In this document: piece by piece, positions 1-7,674 of the stretch | Numbering within the stretch: position 1 is the stretch's first letter | Layout: each line of letters begins with the position of its first letter | From: Corynebacterium mustelae | GTDB lineage: Bacteria; Actinomycetota; Actinomycetes; Mycobacteriales; Mycobacteriaceae | Assembly (NCBI RefSeq): GCF_001020985.1 | Contig: NZ_CP011542.1 | Span: forward strand, 3,038,001-3,102,000 | Reading direction: 5' to 3' | DNA length: 64,000 nt | Translations under genes and position numbers: made by a program | The notes under the pieces: model-generated | Databases searched by the model: none | Seen by the model: only the letters and a program-made list of their open reading frames with translations | What the model was told of the DNA's origin: nothing

Positions 1-1460
1 TGATCCATCATCATCGCGTGATTTTCACGTCCAATACCGGACTGCTTGTAACCACCAAAAGCGGCGTGTGCTGGATAGTTGTGATAATTATTGACCCAGA
101 TACGCCCCGCCTCAATAGCACGGGCAGCACGGTAAGCATTATTTTGATCGCGACTCCACACTCCGGCCCCCAAACCGTAGATGGTGTCGTTGGCAATCTC
201 CATGGCCTCTTCGAATGTCTTAAAGGTAGTGACAGCCAAAACCGGTCCGAAGATTTCTTCCCGGAAGCAATTCATTGAGTTATCGCCCTTCATGATGGTC
301 GGCTCAATATAGTAGCCACCCTCCAGGCCTTCAAACTGGGCAACTTTGCCACCGGTAAGCACCTCGGCGCCTTCTGCAGGGCCAGATTCTAAGTATCCGG
401 TGATCTTTTCCATCTGTTCCTGCGAGGCCTGAGCGCCCATCATGGTATCCGTGTCCAACGGGTTTCCGGTCTTGATTTCTTTTACCTTTTGCACTGCAAG
501 CGCAAGGAATTCCTCAGCTATGTCCTCATGAACCAATGCGCGGGAAGGGCAGGTGCAGACTTCACCTTGGTTGAGGGCAAACATAGCAAGACCTTCAATA
601 CACTTGGCCCGGAAAGCATCATCTTTATCCATGACGTCTGGGAAGAAAATCGACGGGGATTTTCCGCCCAGCTCCAACGTGATAGGGATGATCTTGTCCG
701 AGACTGCCTTGTGAATAATCTGGCCAACTGCAGTGGAACCAGTGAAGGCAATCTTGCCAATCCGGTTCGATGCGGTGAGCGCAGCGCCTGCTTCTTCACC
801 AAAACCGTTGACTACATTGAGTACGCCAGTTGGCAGGAGATCTTCAATGAGCTCAATAAGCACCAAGAGGCTAGCTGGGGTCTGCTCAGCTGGCTTTAAA
901 ACGATGCAGTTTCCAGCGGCTAGCGCAGGTGCGATCTTCCAGGCGGCCATGAGGATAGGGAAGTTCCATGGGATGATCTGCCCCACTACCCCAATGGGTT
1001 CCTTGAAATGATAAGCGACAGTGTTCTCGTCGATTTGCGAGATTCTCCCTTCTTGGGTGCGTGCCACACCGGCGAAATAGCGGAAGTGGTCGATAGCAAG
1101 CGGAATGTCTGCCGCCAATGTCTCCCGGATAGCCTTGCCATTTTCCCAGGTTTCAGCAACGGCGAGCTTTTCGAGGTTTTCTTCCAACCTATCCGCGATC
1201 TTATTCAGGATTAACGCCCGCTCAGCCGCCGACACTTTTGACCACTCCGCCTTGGCGGCGTGCGCCGCATCCAAAGCCAATTCGATATCTTCGGCGGTTG
1301 AGCGCGGAACCCGGGTAAAGACCTCGCCGGTAACTGGGGTAATGTTGTCGAAATATTCCCCTGCAACTGGCGGCACCCATGCACCCCCGATGAAGTTTTC
1401 GTATTGCTCTTTGTAATCAAAAATGGCGCCTGGGGTTCCAGGATTGGCGTAAACAGTCAT
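1..1460 (-). CDS. ald: NAD(P)+-dependent aldehyde dehydrogenase, 3' end cut by window
   Basis: Oxidises aldehydes such as acetaldehyde to the acid in the cytoplasm. About 486 residues are visible and the open frame runs off the left edge, so roughly the last 20 residues are missing. Seen: the Rossmann segment [14 protein letters not shown], the general-base segment LELGGKSP, and the catalytic cysteine in [11 protein letters not shown]. The ATG at 1458-1460 is preceded by AAAGGA at good spacing. A CRP/GlxR-like palindrome lies about 80 bp upstream. In C. glutamicum (from memory) ald also sits beside hspR-dnaJ-grpE-dnaK, which supports the symbol; the exact substrate is inferred. Confidence 0.9.
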   Translation of the reverse strand, partial: MTVYANPGTPGAIFDYKEQYENFIGGAWVPPVAGEYFDNITPVTGEVFTRVPRSTAEDIELALDAAHAAKAEWSKVSAAERALILNKIADRLEENLEKLAVAETWENGKAIRETLAADIPLAIDHFRYFAGVARTQEGRISQIDENTVAYHFKEPIGVVGQIIPWNFPILMAAWKIAPALAAGNCIVLKPAEQTPASLLVLIELIEDLLPTGVLNVVNGFGEEAGAALTASNRIGKIAFTGSTAVGQIIHKAVSDKIIPITLELGGKSPSIFFPDVMDKDDAFRAKCIEGLAMFALNQGEVCTCPSRALVHEDIAEEFLALAVQKVKEIKTGNPLDTDTMMGAQASQEQMEKITGYLESGPAEGAEVLTGGKVAQFEGLEGGYYIEPTIMKGDNSMNCFREEIFGPVLAVTTFKTFEEAMEIANDTIYGLGAGVWSRDQNNAYRAARAIEAGRIWVNNYHNYPAHAAFGGYKQSGIGRENHAMMMD

Positions 1461-1536
1461 GAAGATTCCTTTCGGTAGGAATTAAATCTTTTGGGGCATT
1501 ACCCCGCCGTCACGCATGCGTTACCGCCACTATAAC

Positions 1537-1552
1537 CGTGACCTGAGTCACT
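1537..1552. promoter_or_regulatory. Candidate GlxR (CRP-family) operator upstream of ald
   Basis: The sequence CGTGACCTGAGTCACT contains GTGA-N6-TCAC, the core of the CRP/GlxR consensus TGTGA-N6-TCACA. It lies 77-92 bp upstream of the ald start, where an activator or repressor could act. GlxR control of ald is known in C. glutamicum; here it is inferred from the motif alone. Confidence 0.5.
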
Positions 1553-1560
1553 GTAAAGGA

Positions 1561-1626
1561 AAAGAGTGACAGCAGCTATATGCAAAGAGTCGAATGCATA
1601 TCGACCATGCAGGCTGTCACCCTTTT
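1561..1626 (-). terminator. Long hairpin terminator downstream of hspR
   Basis: Outer arms GTGACAGC (1566-1573) and GCTGTCAC (1613-1620) enclose inner arms ATATGCA (1578-1584) and TGCATAT (1595-1601). Both flanks are T-rich in their own direction (CTCTTTTCC on minus, CCTTTTTG on plus), so it may work both ways. It closes the dnaJ-hspR unit. Confidence 0.6.
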
Positions 1627-1664
1627 TGCTAATTTGGCTATATCCCCCGTTTGCTGCTCCAGGA

Positions 1665-2057
1665 TCAGCGTTTCCGACTCCGGCGCGGTTCCCACATCAC
1701 TACCGCCGTGGATCTAGGAACGTGGACGATTTCACCCCGGGGGCGCCCTCGTTTCAGATCCTCGTTTTCTTGTCTAACTTCCGCTAATTCCGCATGTAGT
1801 TTTTCGTTTTCCTTTTTCAATTCGATAATTGCTTTAATGCCCGCCAAATTAACGCCATCTTCTTGGCTGAGACGTTGCACGGTGCGCAACAGTTCGACGT
1901 CGGCACGCGAGTAGCGGCGCCCACCGCCGGTGGTGCGCTGCGGGGTCACCAATCCCATGCGGTCGTAGGTGCGTAGCGTTTGCGCATGCATTCCGGATAG
2001 TTCCGCCGCCACGGAGATCACGAATACTTCTTCTACTCGGTTTTCTTTCTGTGACAC
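1665..2057 (-). CDS. hspR: HspR, MerR-family heat-shock repressor
   Basis: DNA-binding repressor of the dnaK and related heat-shock genes, acting on HAIR operators with DnaK as co-repressor in actinobacteria. About 130 residues. Seen: MerR helix-turn-helix (AAELSGMHAQTLRTYDRMGLVTPQRTTGGGRRYS split over residues ~15-50), a coiled-coil segment (ELKKENEKLHAELAEVRQENEDL) and a basic tail. The GTG at 2055-2057 is chosen because AGGAGG lies 8 nt upstream; GTG/TTG codons further out overlap that ribosome site. It follows dnaJ by about 20 bp, so the two are cotranscribed. HAIR-like sites lie upstream of dnaJ and of dnaK. Confidence 0.9.
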   Translation of the reverse strand: MSQKENRVEEVFVISVAAELSGMHAQTLRTYDRMGLVTPQRTTGGGRRYSRADVELLRTVQRLSQEDGVNLAGIKAIIELKKENEKLHAELAEVRQENEDLKRGRPRGEIVHVPRSTAVVMWEPRRSRKR

Positions 2058-2078
2058 TTCCAACACCTCCTTTAAGCG

Positions 2079-3215
2079 TTAGTTATTTCCGACCCAGCCA
2101 GCACGAGGATCGAATCCGGATTCTTTTTCGGTTTCAATGTAGTGCTTAAGTGCACTAGTTGCAGCCGCCGACAGGTTTTTGGGGACTTGAACCTTCACCC
2201 GAACATGCAGGTCACCAGATTGACCGTCTCGTTTTGGAATGCCTCGTCCACGGACTCGCAGCACCCGCCCATCCGGAGTTCCAGCAGGTATTTTCACCCG
2301 CACTGGCGAATCAAGCGTCGGCACGGTGATCGTATCACCGAGGGCTAATTCCCCGAACGATACCGGCACTTCAACTTCTAGGTCGTCGCCTTTACGGCTG
2401 AAAACTTTGTCGTCACGCACATGCACTATGACAAAAAGATCCCCAGCTGGTGTGCCATGCGGCCCGGCTTCACCTTGTCCGGCTAGCCGCACCTTTTGCC
2501 CATCAACGACACCGACGGGAATACGAACGGTGATGGAGCGAGAACGACGCACGGTACCGGTTCCCCGGCAATCGAGACAGGGATCCGGGATGATTTTTCC
2601 GGTTCCTTCACAATCGCTACAGGGCGCTGAGAAACCAAACGCCCCGCGGTTTTCCGAGCGATAACCAGATCCATTACAACTTGGGCAATTGACCGCTGCG
2701 CCGGATTGCGAGCCTGAACCGTGACAGGCAGCGCAGGGGGCATCACCGGTGATTTGCAGCGGGATTGTGGTCCCTCTTGCCGCTTCCCGGAAATCTAAGG
2801 TTATTTCCGTTTCGACGTCCGCGCCCCGCGTCGGCCGAGCTGTCCGGCGAGGACTGCTCCAAGCACTACCGAAGATGTCGCTAAAACCGCTGGCAGCACC
2901 ACCTCCTCCAAAAATGTCAGAGAAGTCTTGAAACTGTGAGTTTCCACGAAACCCACCTCTTAAACCACCCCCTGCCCGCAACATGGCTTTAAATTCGTCA
3001 TATTCTTTACGTTTGGCGGTATCCCCTAATACATCGTAGGCTTCCGCTACCGCTTTAAAGCGCTCTTCGCGTTTAGTATCCCCAGGGTGGGAATCGGGAT
3101 GGTTTTCCCGCGCTAATTTTCGGTATGCTTTTTTAATCTCGGCATCTGTTGCACTTGATGCCACACCGAGATCTGCATAGTAATCTTTGTCTGCCCATTC
3201 GTTTTTCGCAGCCAT
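2079..3215 (-). CDS. dnaJ: DnaJ co-chaperone (DnaJ2 type)
   Basis: Hsp40 that delivers substrates to DnaK and stimulates its ATPase. 378 residues, full length. Seen: J-domain with HPD at about residues 39-41, a Gly/Phe-rich linker, four zinc-finger repeats ([32 protein letters not shown], about residues 160-225), then the C-terminal substrate-binding domains. ATG with GGAGG upstream. It forms a two-gene unit with hspR. In C. glutamicum dnaJ2 directly follows grpE; here about 7.3 kb of unrelated genes intervene and the gene has its own HAIR-like operator. Confidence 0.95.
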   Translation of the reverse strand: MAAKNEWADKDYYADLGVASSATDAEIKKAYRKLARENHPDSHPGDTKREERFKAVAEAYDVLGDTAKRKEYDEFKAMLRAGGGLRGGFRGNSQFQDFSDIFGGGGAASGFSDIFGSAWSSPRRTARPTRGADVETEITLDFREAARGTTIPLQITGDAPCAACHGSGSQSGAAVNCPSCNGSGYRSENRGAFGFSAPCSDCEGTGKIIPDPCLDCRGTGTVRRSRSITVRIPVGVVDGQKVRLAGQGEAGPHGTPAGDLFVIVHVRDDKVFSRKGDDLEVEVPVSFGELALGDTITVPTLDSPVRVKIPAGTPDGRVLRVRGRGIPKRDGQSGDLHVRVKVQVPKNLSAAATSALKHYIETEKESGFDPRAGWVGNN

Positions 3216-3235
3216 TGCATTCCTCCAGTTTTATA

Positions 3236-3256
3236 GTTGAGTCTATCTCACTAAAG
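3236..3256 (-). promoter_or_regulatory. HAIR-like HspR operator in front of dnaJ-hspR
   Basis: GTTGAGT-N7-ACTAAAG differs at one position per half from the HAIR consensus CTTGAGT-N7-ACTCAAG and keeps the 7-nt spacing. It lies 21-41 bp upstream of the dnaJ start, suitable for repression. It suggests the separated dnaJ-hspR unit kept or gained its own HspR control. Binding is inferred. Confidence 0.5.
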
Positions 3257-3304
3257 TTTAGCGCGTTTTCCCTTTGCAGACACTATCGGTTCACCCACAG
3301 CGAA

Positions 3305-4270
3305 CTAGTTAGCACACTGTTGATGCAACCAGTCACGCGCGTCTACTTCCGGCTGCTCGGAAAGCACATCGGGATCGATGGGTTCCTCTGCAAATTCTTC
3401 TCCAGTTCGGGCTACATCTTTGGCGGTGGTGATCATTATTGCCGCACCATCGGGCATATCAAACACGACATTTGCACTAGCATAACCGGCCGACGGCTGA
3501 CCGAAAGTTCGCACATTGTCTAGACCACGGAAACTTAGCACCGTAGCCTCACCGGAGCTGCCCGTATGCTCGTCGAAAAGCACGGCGATGGGGCCATTAA
3601 ATTTGCTTTGCGACGCCACAGTGATCGGTGAACCACCACCCTCAACGGAACCGCCGGATATCGTAACATCGCTGCTATACCGCCCTTTGAAAGTAAGTAC
3701 CACCCCATCCGGCAATAGTGAACTCACCCCGGCCAGCATCGGCCCCATATCGCCACCAGTGTTCCCCCGCAGGTCGACGATCACCCCGCAGGCTCCCGCA
3801 ACATTGTCTTTTAGCCCCTGCGCCAAACTGTCAGCATATTGCTGCGCAACCGGCCCTCGCGCGACATGTGGAACCGTTGCAATCACAATATCGCCATCCC
3901 TAGACACATTCGGCAGGGTTGTATCCTGGACTGTTCCTGGCTTATTGCGTTCTGGCGGGATAACCCCCGAATGCTTACCACCAGCGGCTTTGAGGACCCG
4001 TTCGATAATCGGATGGGTTTGTGCGACCGAATCCACATCTTTTACTTCCTCCTTAGCCTGGGCGAGGACCTTGGCAAATTCCGGCGAATCCGCGTACAGT
4101 CCCTGCATTTGCGCCACATCAAAGGCGAAATTCGCGTATCGCTGCGGGGTCGCGACTACAAATATAGGGCGCCCGATCAGCCCCGCCCCCAAGACCGGAC
4201 CAAAGAACCACGTGACAATACCAGCTAGAACCAGTACCACCACGGCAATAATTCCCAGAATCTTTCTCAT
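3305..4270 (-). CDS. nsr: Nisin-resistance-protein-like S41 protease
   Basis: Membrane-anchored serine protease of the S41 tail-specific family, resembling the NSR proteins that cleave lantibiotics outside the cell. 321 residues. Seen: one N-terminal membrane anchor (about residues 4-25), the histidine in AAGGKHS (about 100), GVIVDLRGNTGGDMGPM (about 162-178), the serine motif HTGSSGEA (about 235-242) and SAGYASAN. These blocks match remembered streptococcal NSR. The ATG at 4268-4270 is used because AAGGAG lies 8 nt upstream, inside the end of the preceding gene. It is last in a three-gene operon. The lantibiotic substrate is inferred from family only. Confidence 0.75.
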   Translation of the reverse strand: MRKILGIIAVVVLVLAGIVTWFFGPVLGAGLIGRPIFVVATPQRYANFAFDVAQMQGLYADSPEFAKVLAQAKEEVKDVDSVAQTHPIIERVLKAAGGKHSGVIPPERNKPGTVQDTTLPNVSRDGDIVIATVPHVARGPVAQQYADSLAQGLKDNVAGACGVIVDLRGNTGGDMGPMLAGVSSLLPDGVVLTFKGRYSSDVTISGGSVEGGGSPITVASQSKFNGPIAVLFDEHTGSSGEATVLSFRGLDNVRTFGQPSAGYASANVVFDMPDGAAIMITTAKDVARTGEEFAEEPIDPDVLSEQPEVDARDWLHQQCAN

Positions 4271-4275
4271 ATTCA

Positions 4276-4482
4276 CTACTCCTTCACGCTGAATAGGTCA
4301 CCCGGCTGGCATTCGAGTGCCGCACACAACGCAGCCAGCGTTGTAAACCGCACAGCCTTTGCCCGGTTATTTTTCAGAACCGATAAGTTCACCACGGTGA
4401 CCCCCACTTCGTCCGCAAGGGCGGCGAGGGTCATATCCCGACTCTCAAGCAAGCTGTCAAGATGACATACCACTTCGGCCAT
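4276..4482 (-). CDS. Small Xre/Cro-type regulator (YozG-like)
   Basis: 68-residue DNA-binding protein consisting almost only of a helix-turn-helix (LAALADEVGVTVVNLSVLKNN). Such YozG-like regulators are commonly paired with DUF2975 membrane proteins, and here the ATG follows the DUF2975 stop codon directly. It probably controls its own operon, whose upstream region has two perfect palindromes. Its 3' end carries the ribosome site of the S41 protease, so the genes are translationally close. Confidence 0.75.
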   Translation of the reverse strand: MAEVVCHLDSLLESRDMTLAALADEVGVTVVNLSVLKNNRAKAVRFTTLAALCAALECQPGDLFSVKE

Positions 4483-5040
4483 CTACACCAGCCCCTCTTG
4501 ATCCTCTTGCATTTGAATACCTTTCCTTGTCACCAGCCTAAAGAAAAACAATGTGACAAATACCCCGTACACAATGGCGACCTCCTGGCCACCGAGTCGA
4601 AATTCCCACCAATCCGCAATTTCAAACTGGGCAGCCACGTAATTGGCACCCATGTTTTGAACGAAGATTCCACATAGATACATCACAAATGCAGAAATCG
4701 TGACCGTGAAATATGTGCTGTTCTTCGCAGTAAAGAACTGCCCACGCAGCGCTTGCCCTATCACCAATGCCAATGCCGTAAAGCCACCAATGATGGCGAG
4801 CCATTTGATCACAACACCAGCCACCAGAAACCCTGCGGCAGCTGGCTCCACGCGTGAAAGAAGAATCATTCCAGCATTACCCGCGTCCCCAATCGCATAT
4901 GCGAGCTTGTGAGCAACTTGACCGCGCCACAAAAGATCAACGAAATCACCAATGGTAAAAACCACCGCCAGCCCATATGCCACCAGCAGGAACTTTAAAT
5001 CTCGTTGTTCTTTTCGCAGTTCATTACCTGCATTTACCAT
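4483..5040 (-). CDS. DUF2975 family membrane protein
   Basis: Integral membrane protein of about 185 residues with four predicted helices (about residues 20-38, 65-95, 112-132, 155-172) and no enzymatic motif. First gene of the operon with the YozG-like regulator and the NSR-like protease. The ATG at 5038-5040 is preferred to an upstream GTG because AAAGGTGA precedes it at proper spacing. DUF2975 proteins have no established role; the neighbours suggest a membrane partner of the regulator or a stress sensor, which is inference. Confidence 0.7.
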   Translation of the reverse strand: MVNAGNELRKEQRDLKFLLVAYGLAVVFTIGDFVDLLWRGQVAHKLAYAIGDAGNAGMILLSRVEPAAAGFLVAGVVIKWLAIIGGFTALALVIGQALRGQFFTAKNSTYFTVTISAFVMYLCGIFVQNMGANYVAAQFEIADWWEFRLGGQEVAIVYGVFVTLFFFRLVTRKGIQMQEDQEGLV

Positions 5041-5067
5041 GAGGATCACCTTTCAACAACTCAAAAC

Positions 5068-5119
5068 ATATCGACTTTCGATATATCGTTAATCGTTATG
5101 CTATATCGAAAAACGATAT
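5068..5119. promoter_or_regulatory. Two perfect ATATCG-N5-CGATAT operators
   Basis: 5068-5084 and 5103-5119 both read ATATCG-N5-CGATAT, with spacers ACTTT and AAAAA. Their centres are 35 bp apart. They lie 28-79 bp upstream of the DUF2975 start. Two identical palindromes there point to a dimeric regulator; the Xre-type protein of the same operon is the obvious candidate. Confidence 0.7.
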
Positions 5120-5154
5120 GCCGCAAGGGGGAAATGCAATCCCACCCCTTGCGC

Positions 5155-5375
5155 CAAGTCGGAGATTGCGCTTTTGGGCCGTCGAAAAGCGGGATCAAGA
5201 CATCCAAGATGCACCAATCCCCGACTTCACAACCCGCAAGCGGCCACCCATCCCCCACCCCACGAACCAAGCACCACACCCCACAGGCCCGCCCGATCCC
5301 CAAGGTCGGAGATTGCGACCACAGATCACAAAAAGCCCAGACCGCCCAAGCCGCAATACTTAAATCCCCGACTTG
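5155..5375. repeat. Two intergenic inverted-repeat elements (family A, copies 1-2)
   Basis: Copy 1 spans 5155-5228 and copy 2 spans 5302-5375, 74 bp each. Each begins with (A)AGTCGGAGATTGCG or AAGGTCGGAGATTGCG and ends with AATCCCCGACTT in inverted orientation. Interiors differ; copy 1 also carries GTCGAAAAGC at 5181. They fill most of the gap between the DUF2975 and Excalibur genes, which otherwise holds C/A-rich sequence without a gene. Confidence 0.8.
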
Positions 5376-5476
5376 ACATACGCTCACCCCACACCAGAAA
5401 GCACCCCCGAAGCTTATGGAAAAATCCATAAAACTTACCCCCAAATAAACCTAGAATAAGAAAAAACACAATCAAT

Positions 5477-5499
5477 TGACAGTAAACGTGTCATATTAT
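5477..5499 (+). promoter_or_regulatory. Palindrome and -10-like box directly before the Excalibur gene
   Basis: TGACA-N7-TGTCA (5477-5493) is a perfect inverted repeat followed by TATTAT (5494-5499), only 4 nt before the ATG. No Shine-Dalgarno sequence is present. This could be a regulated promoter giving a leaderless mRNA, which is common in corynebacteria. The start site is inferred. Confidence 0.4.
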
Positions 5500-5503
5500 T
5501 TTC

Positions 5504-6088
5504 ATGCGTAAGACAATTTCATCCTTAATCTTCGCCACGGCAGTTGCGCTTAGCGCGCAGCCTGCACTGGCTCAGACCTCCGAAATCCCGGCGACTCCTT
5601 CCATTACCGAAACTCAGCCGAGCCCCAGCCAACCAGGTACCAATCCTGAAAATCCTGAACAAGAGCCTCAGCAAGAAGGACTCTCGCCCGGCCAGATCGC
5701 TGGCATCACCGCCGGTGTCGTTGCCGTCGTCGGCCTGGCTGGCGCAGGCGTTCATTGGGCAATGCAAGAAGGTTTGATCCCCAACCCGTTCCAGCCACCA
5801 GCTCCACCTGCGCCGCCCGCACCTCCGGCACCACCAGCACCTCCGGCACCACCAGCACCTCCGGCTCCGGCTCCTGCTCCAGCACCGCGTCCAGCTCCGG
5901 CCCCAGCACCCCGCCCTGCTCCTCGGCCAGCCCCAGCTCCAGCGCCCGCACCACAGGCATTCCGTTATGAGAATTGCCGCGCCGTGTGGCGGGACCTCGG
6001 TCGGCCAATCCGCAGCAACGATCGTGGCTACCACCGCGGCTTAGACCGCGACGGTGACGGCGTCGGTTGTGAGCGTCGACCACGGTAA
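5504..6088 (+). CDS. Secreted Pro/Ala-rich protein with Excalibur calcium-binding domain
   Basis: 194 residues. Seen in order: signal peptide (MRKTISSLIFATAVALSAQP, cleavage after ALA), a short Pro/Glu-rich stretch, a hydrophobic Gly/Ala segment (about 65-85) that may anchor it, a long PAP/APP repeat tract (about 97-150) that could span the wall, and a C-terminal Excalibur domain with the EF-hand-like DRDGDGVGCE. Excalibur domains are extracellular calcium binders. The next gene is a paralogue sharing the hydrophobic segment, the GLIPNP motif and the Excalibur end. No specific function is known. Confidence 0.85.
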   Translation: MRKTISSLIFATAVALSAQPALAQTSEIPATPSITETQPSPSQPGTNPENPEQEPQQEGLSPGQIAGITAGVVAVVGLAGAGVHWAMQEGLIPNPFQPPAPPAPPAPPAPPAPPAPPAPPAPAPAPAPRPAPAPAPRPAPRPAPAPAPAPQAFRYENCRAVWRDLGRPIRSNDRGYHRGLDRDGDGVGCERRPR

Positions 6089-6096
6089 CTGTTACA

Positions 6097-6128
6097 GGGC
6101 TCGCCTCTCCCTTAGGGCGAGCCCTTCA
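6097..6128 (+). terminator. Terminator after the first Excalibur gene
   Basis: Stem GGGCTCGCC (6097-6105) with GGCGAGCCC (6116-6124) followed by TTCATATT, starting 8 bp after the stop codon. Confidence 0.6.
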
Positions 6129-6167
6129 TATTGCCCCCAATACATTTTTCTCGATTACACCACAGCA

Positions 6168-6255
6168 ATGAAGTCGGAGATTGCAATCCCAAGGCCGCGT
6201 TTCCCAAGGCCAAATCTTCATTTTCAGGCGGTGAAAACACAATCTCCGACTTCAT
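6168..6255. repeat. Intergenic inverted-repeat element (family A, copy 3)
   Basis: 88-bp unit with perfect termini ATGAAGTCGGAGATTG and CAATCTCCGACTTCAT. It lies between the two Excalibur genes and ends about 30 bp before the second one, so it would be transcribed as the leader of that gene if a promoter lies upstream. Confidence 0.8.
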
Positions 6256-6286
6256 ACAATCTTCTAGAATCCACAGCCTCCACATA

Positions 6287-6811
6287 ATGAATTCCCACAC
6301 ATTACGCTCATCCAAAACACGCCTAAGCTGCCTAATTACAAGCTCACTAGTAACTGTCGCCGCCTGGCAATCACCAGCAATAGCACAGCCGCACCCCTCA
6401 GACTCCCCTGCAGCAACAGCTGAGCAGCAGACACAGCTTGTACACCAATCAGAAGTCCCCGAGACTGACGGTTCCGGTTCTAGCATGTCAACGATTTTTG
6501 ATGGACGTGGCCCAGGCGAAATCGCAGCCATCGCCACCACCGGTGTCGTGGTGGTTGGTTTTATCGGCACCGCTGTGGGGTGGGCGATTTCAGAAGGACT
6601 TATCCCTAATCCCTTACCAGGTGTCATTCACATCGGGCAAAGCCCCAACCGTTCCCAGCCAGGGCAGCAAAAAGTGCAACAACAGCCGCCGCGGTTTAAG
6701 AATTGCACTGAAGCACGTGCTTATTTTCAGGACGACGGCAAATATCGGCCTGGGCATCTTGGATACCAACTGCATTTGGATGACGATAATGATGGCATCG
6801 CTTGCGAGTAG
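6287..6811 (+). CDS. Second secreted Excalibur-domain protein (paralogue)
   Basis: About 174 residues: signal peptide ending at SPAIAQ, a Ser/Gln/Glu-rich stretch, a hydrophobic segment (GEIAAIATTGVVVVGFIGTA) followed by EGLIPNP as in its neighbour, a short Gln-rich linker instead of the PAP tract, and a C-terminal Excalibur domain (FKNCTEARAYF, DDDNDGIACE). The ATG at 6287 starts the signal peptide; an upstream in-frame ATG at 6131 would add a non-signal extension running through the repeat element and is rejected. No clear ribosome site. It probably arose by tandem duplication. Confidence 0.8.
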   Translation: MNSHTLRSSKTRLSCLITSSLVTVAAWQSPAIAQPHPSDSPAATAEQQTQLVHQSEVPETDGSGSSMSTIFDGRGPGEIAAIATTGVVVVGFIGTAVGWAISEGLIPNPLPGVIHIGQSPNRSQPGQQKVQQQPPRFKNCTEARAYFQDDGKYRPGHLGYQLHLDDDNDGIACE

Positions 6812-6822
6812 CTAAACGCTCG

Positions 6823-7635
6823 TTAACCCTCCAGCAATTGCTTTAATTGCTTGGGATAGTCCGTGATCAACCCGTCGACACCTAGCGAGATGAGTCGTTG
6901 CATGTCGGCCAGATCATTGACTGTCCACGGCACCACCCGTAATCCGGCGTCGTGTGCTCGATGGATCAGGTCGGCGTCAACAAGGTTGTAGTCTGGTGAT
7001 AACACCGCGATATTATGGTCTTTAGCTGCCGAAATAATATCGGCGTTGTACGGGCCCCATGTGGTGGTTTCGTGCCAGGTTGTCTCGTCCCAAAGGGCAA
7101 CCAGCGCAATATTGGGATCGATATCATGCACCAGGGGGAAGGTACGCCAGTCGAATGATTGGATCATGACTTTGTTGCGTACTCCTGCCGCATCAATCGC
7201 AGCAAAGATGGCGGTGACGAATTGCTCGGGGGTGGCGCAGATCTCGGGTTTTTCCGCCTCAATCTTGGTTTCGATATTGAACCACACGTCGTGTCCTGCG
7301 GCGATCTCGAATACCTCGGGCAGGGAAATGATGTGGTTATTGGGTATTACTTCAGCGTTAGGGAAATCCGGCAATTGTTTGGAGCATTCGATTTGGCTGA
7401 GCTGTGTAAAAGTTAAGTCGTGGACAGTTTCACCAATACGGCTGGAGCATTTTTCTTCTAGAATAATCGGGTCGTGCCAAACCGCTGGTACTAGGTCCTT
7501 GGTCAGCACAATGTCGAGTTCGAGGGTTGTTACCCCTAGCTGGAGGGCATTTTTAAATGCGGTTGCGGATTCTTCGGTCCAGTGTCCGCGCCCGCCGCGG
7601 TGGGCTTGAACATCAAATGTTGGTAGTGGATACAC
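6823..7635 (-). CDS. Glycerophosphodiester phosphodiesterase (GDPD)
   Basis: Hydrolyses glycerophosphodiesters to glycerol-3-phosphate and an alcohol. 270 residues. Seen: the metal and catalytic motif QAHRGGRG near the N-terminus, LELDIVLTKD, the second catalytic His in VWHDP, and C-terminal TIM-barrel motifs (VVPWTVND, DGLITDYP). No signal peptide, so cytoplasmic. The start is a GTG without a strong ribosome site. It converges on the Excalibur gene with 11 bp between them and follows the MFS gene on the same strand. Confidence 0.85.
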   Translation of the reverse strand: MYPLPTFDVQAHRGGRGHWTEESATAFKNALQLGVTTLELDIVLTKDLVPAVWHDPIILEEKCSSRIGETVHDLTFTQLSQIECSKQLPDFPNAEVIPNNHIISLPEVFEIAAGHDVWFNIETKIEAEKPEICATPEQFVTAIFAAIDAAGVRNKVMIQSFDWRTFPLVHDIDPNIALVALWDETTWHETTTWGPYNADIISAAKDHNIAVLSPDYNLVDADLIHRAHDAGLRVVPWTVNDLADMQRLISLGVDGLITDYPKQLKQLLEG

Positions 7636-7674
7636 GGTTAAATCTTAGCTTTTCGACGCCGCCTCCGGCCGCTA

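Noticed and set aside
3305-4270. Classification as a C-terminal processing protease (CtpA-like)
   Set aside because: There is no PDZ domain and the serine/lysine region reads TGSSGEA with SAGYAS, as in NSR-type proteins, rather than the CtpA SASASE/K arrangement.
5156-5375. Repeated GTCGGAGATT units considered as a CRISPR array
   Set aside because: The repeats occur as inverted pairs with variable interiors of 45-70 bp, are dispersed over the window, and no cas gene is present.
5525-6034. Minus-strand Trp/Arg-rich open frame
   Set aside because: Antisense to the PAP tract of the first Excalibur gene.
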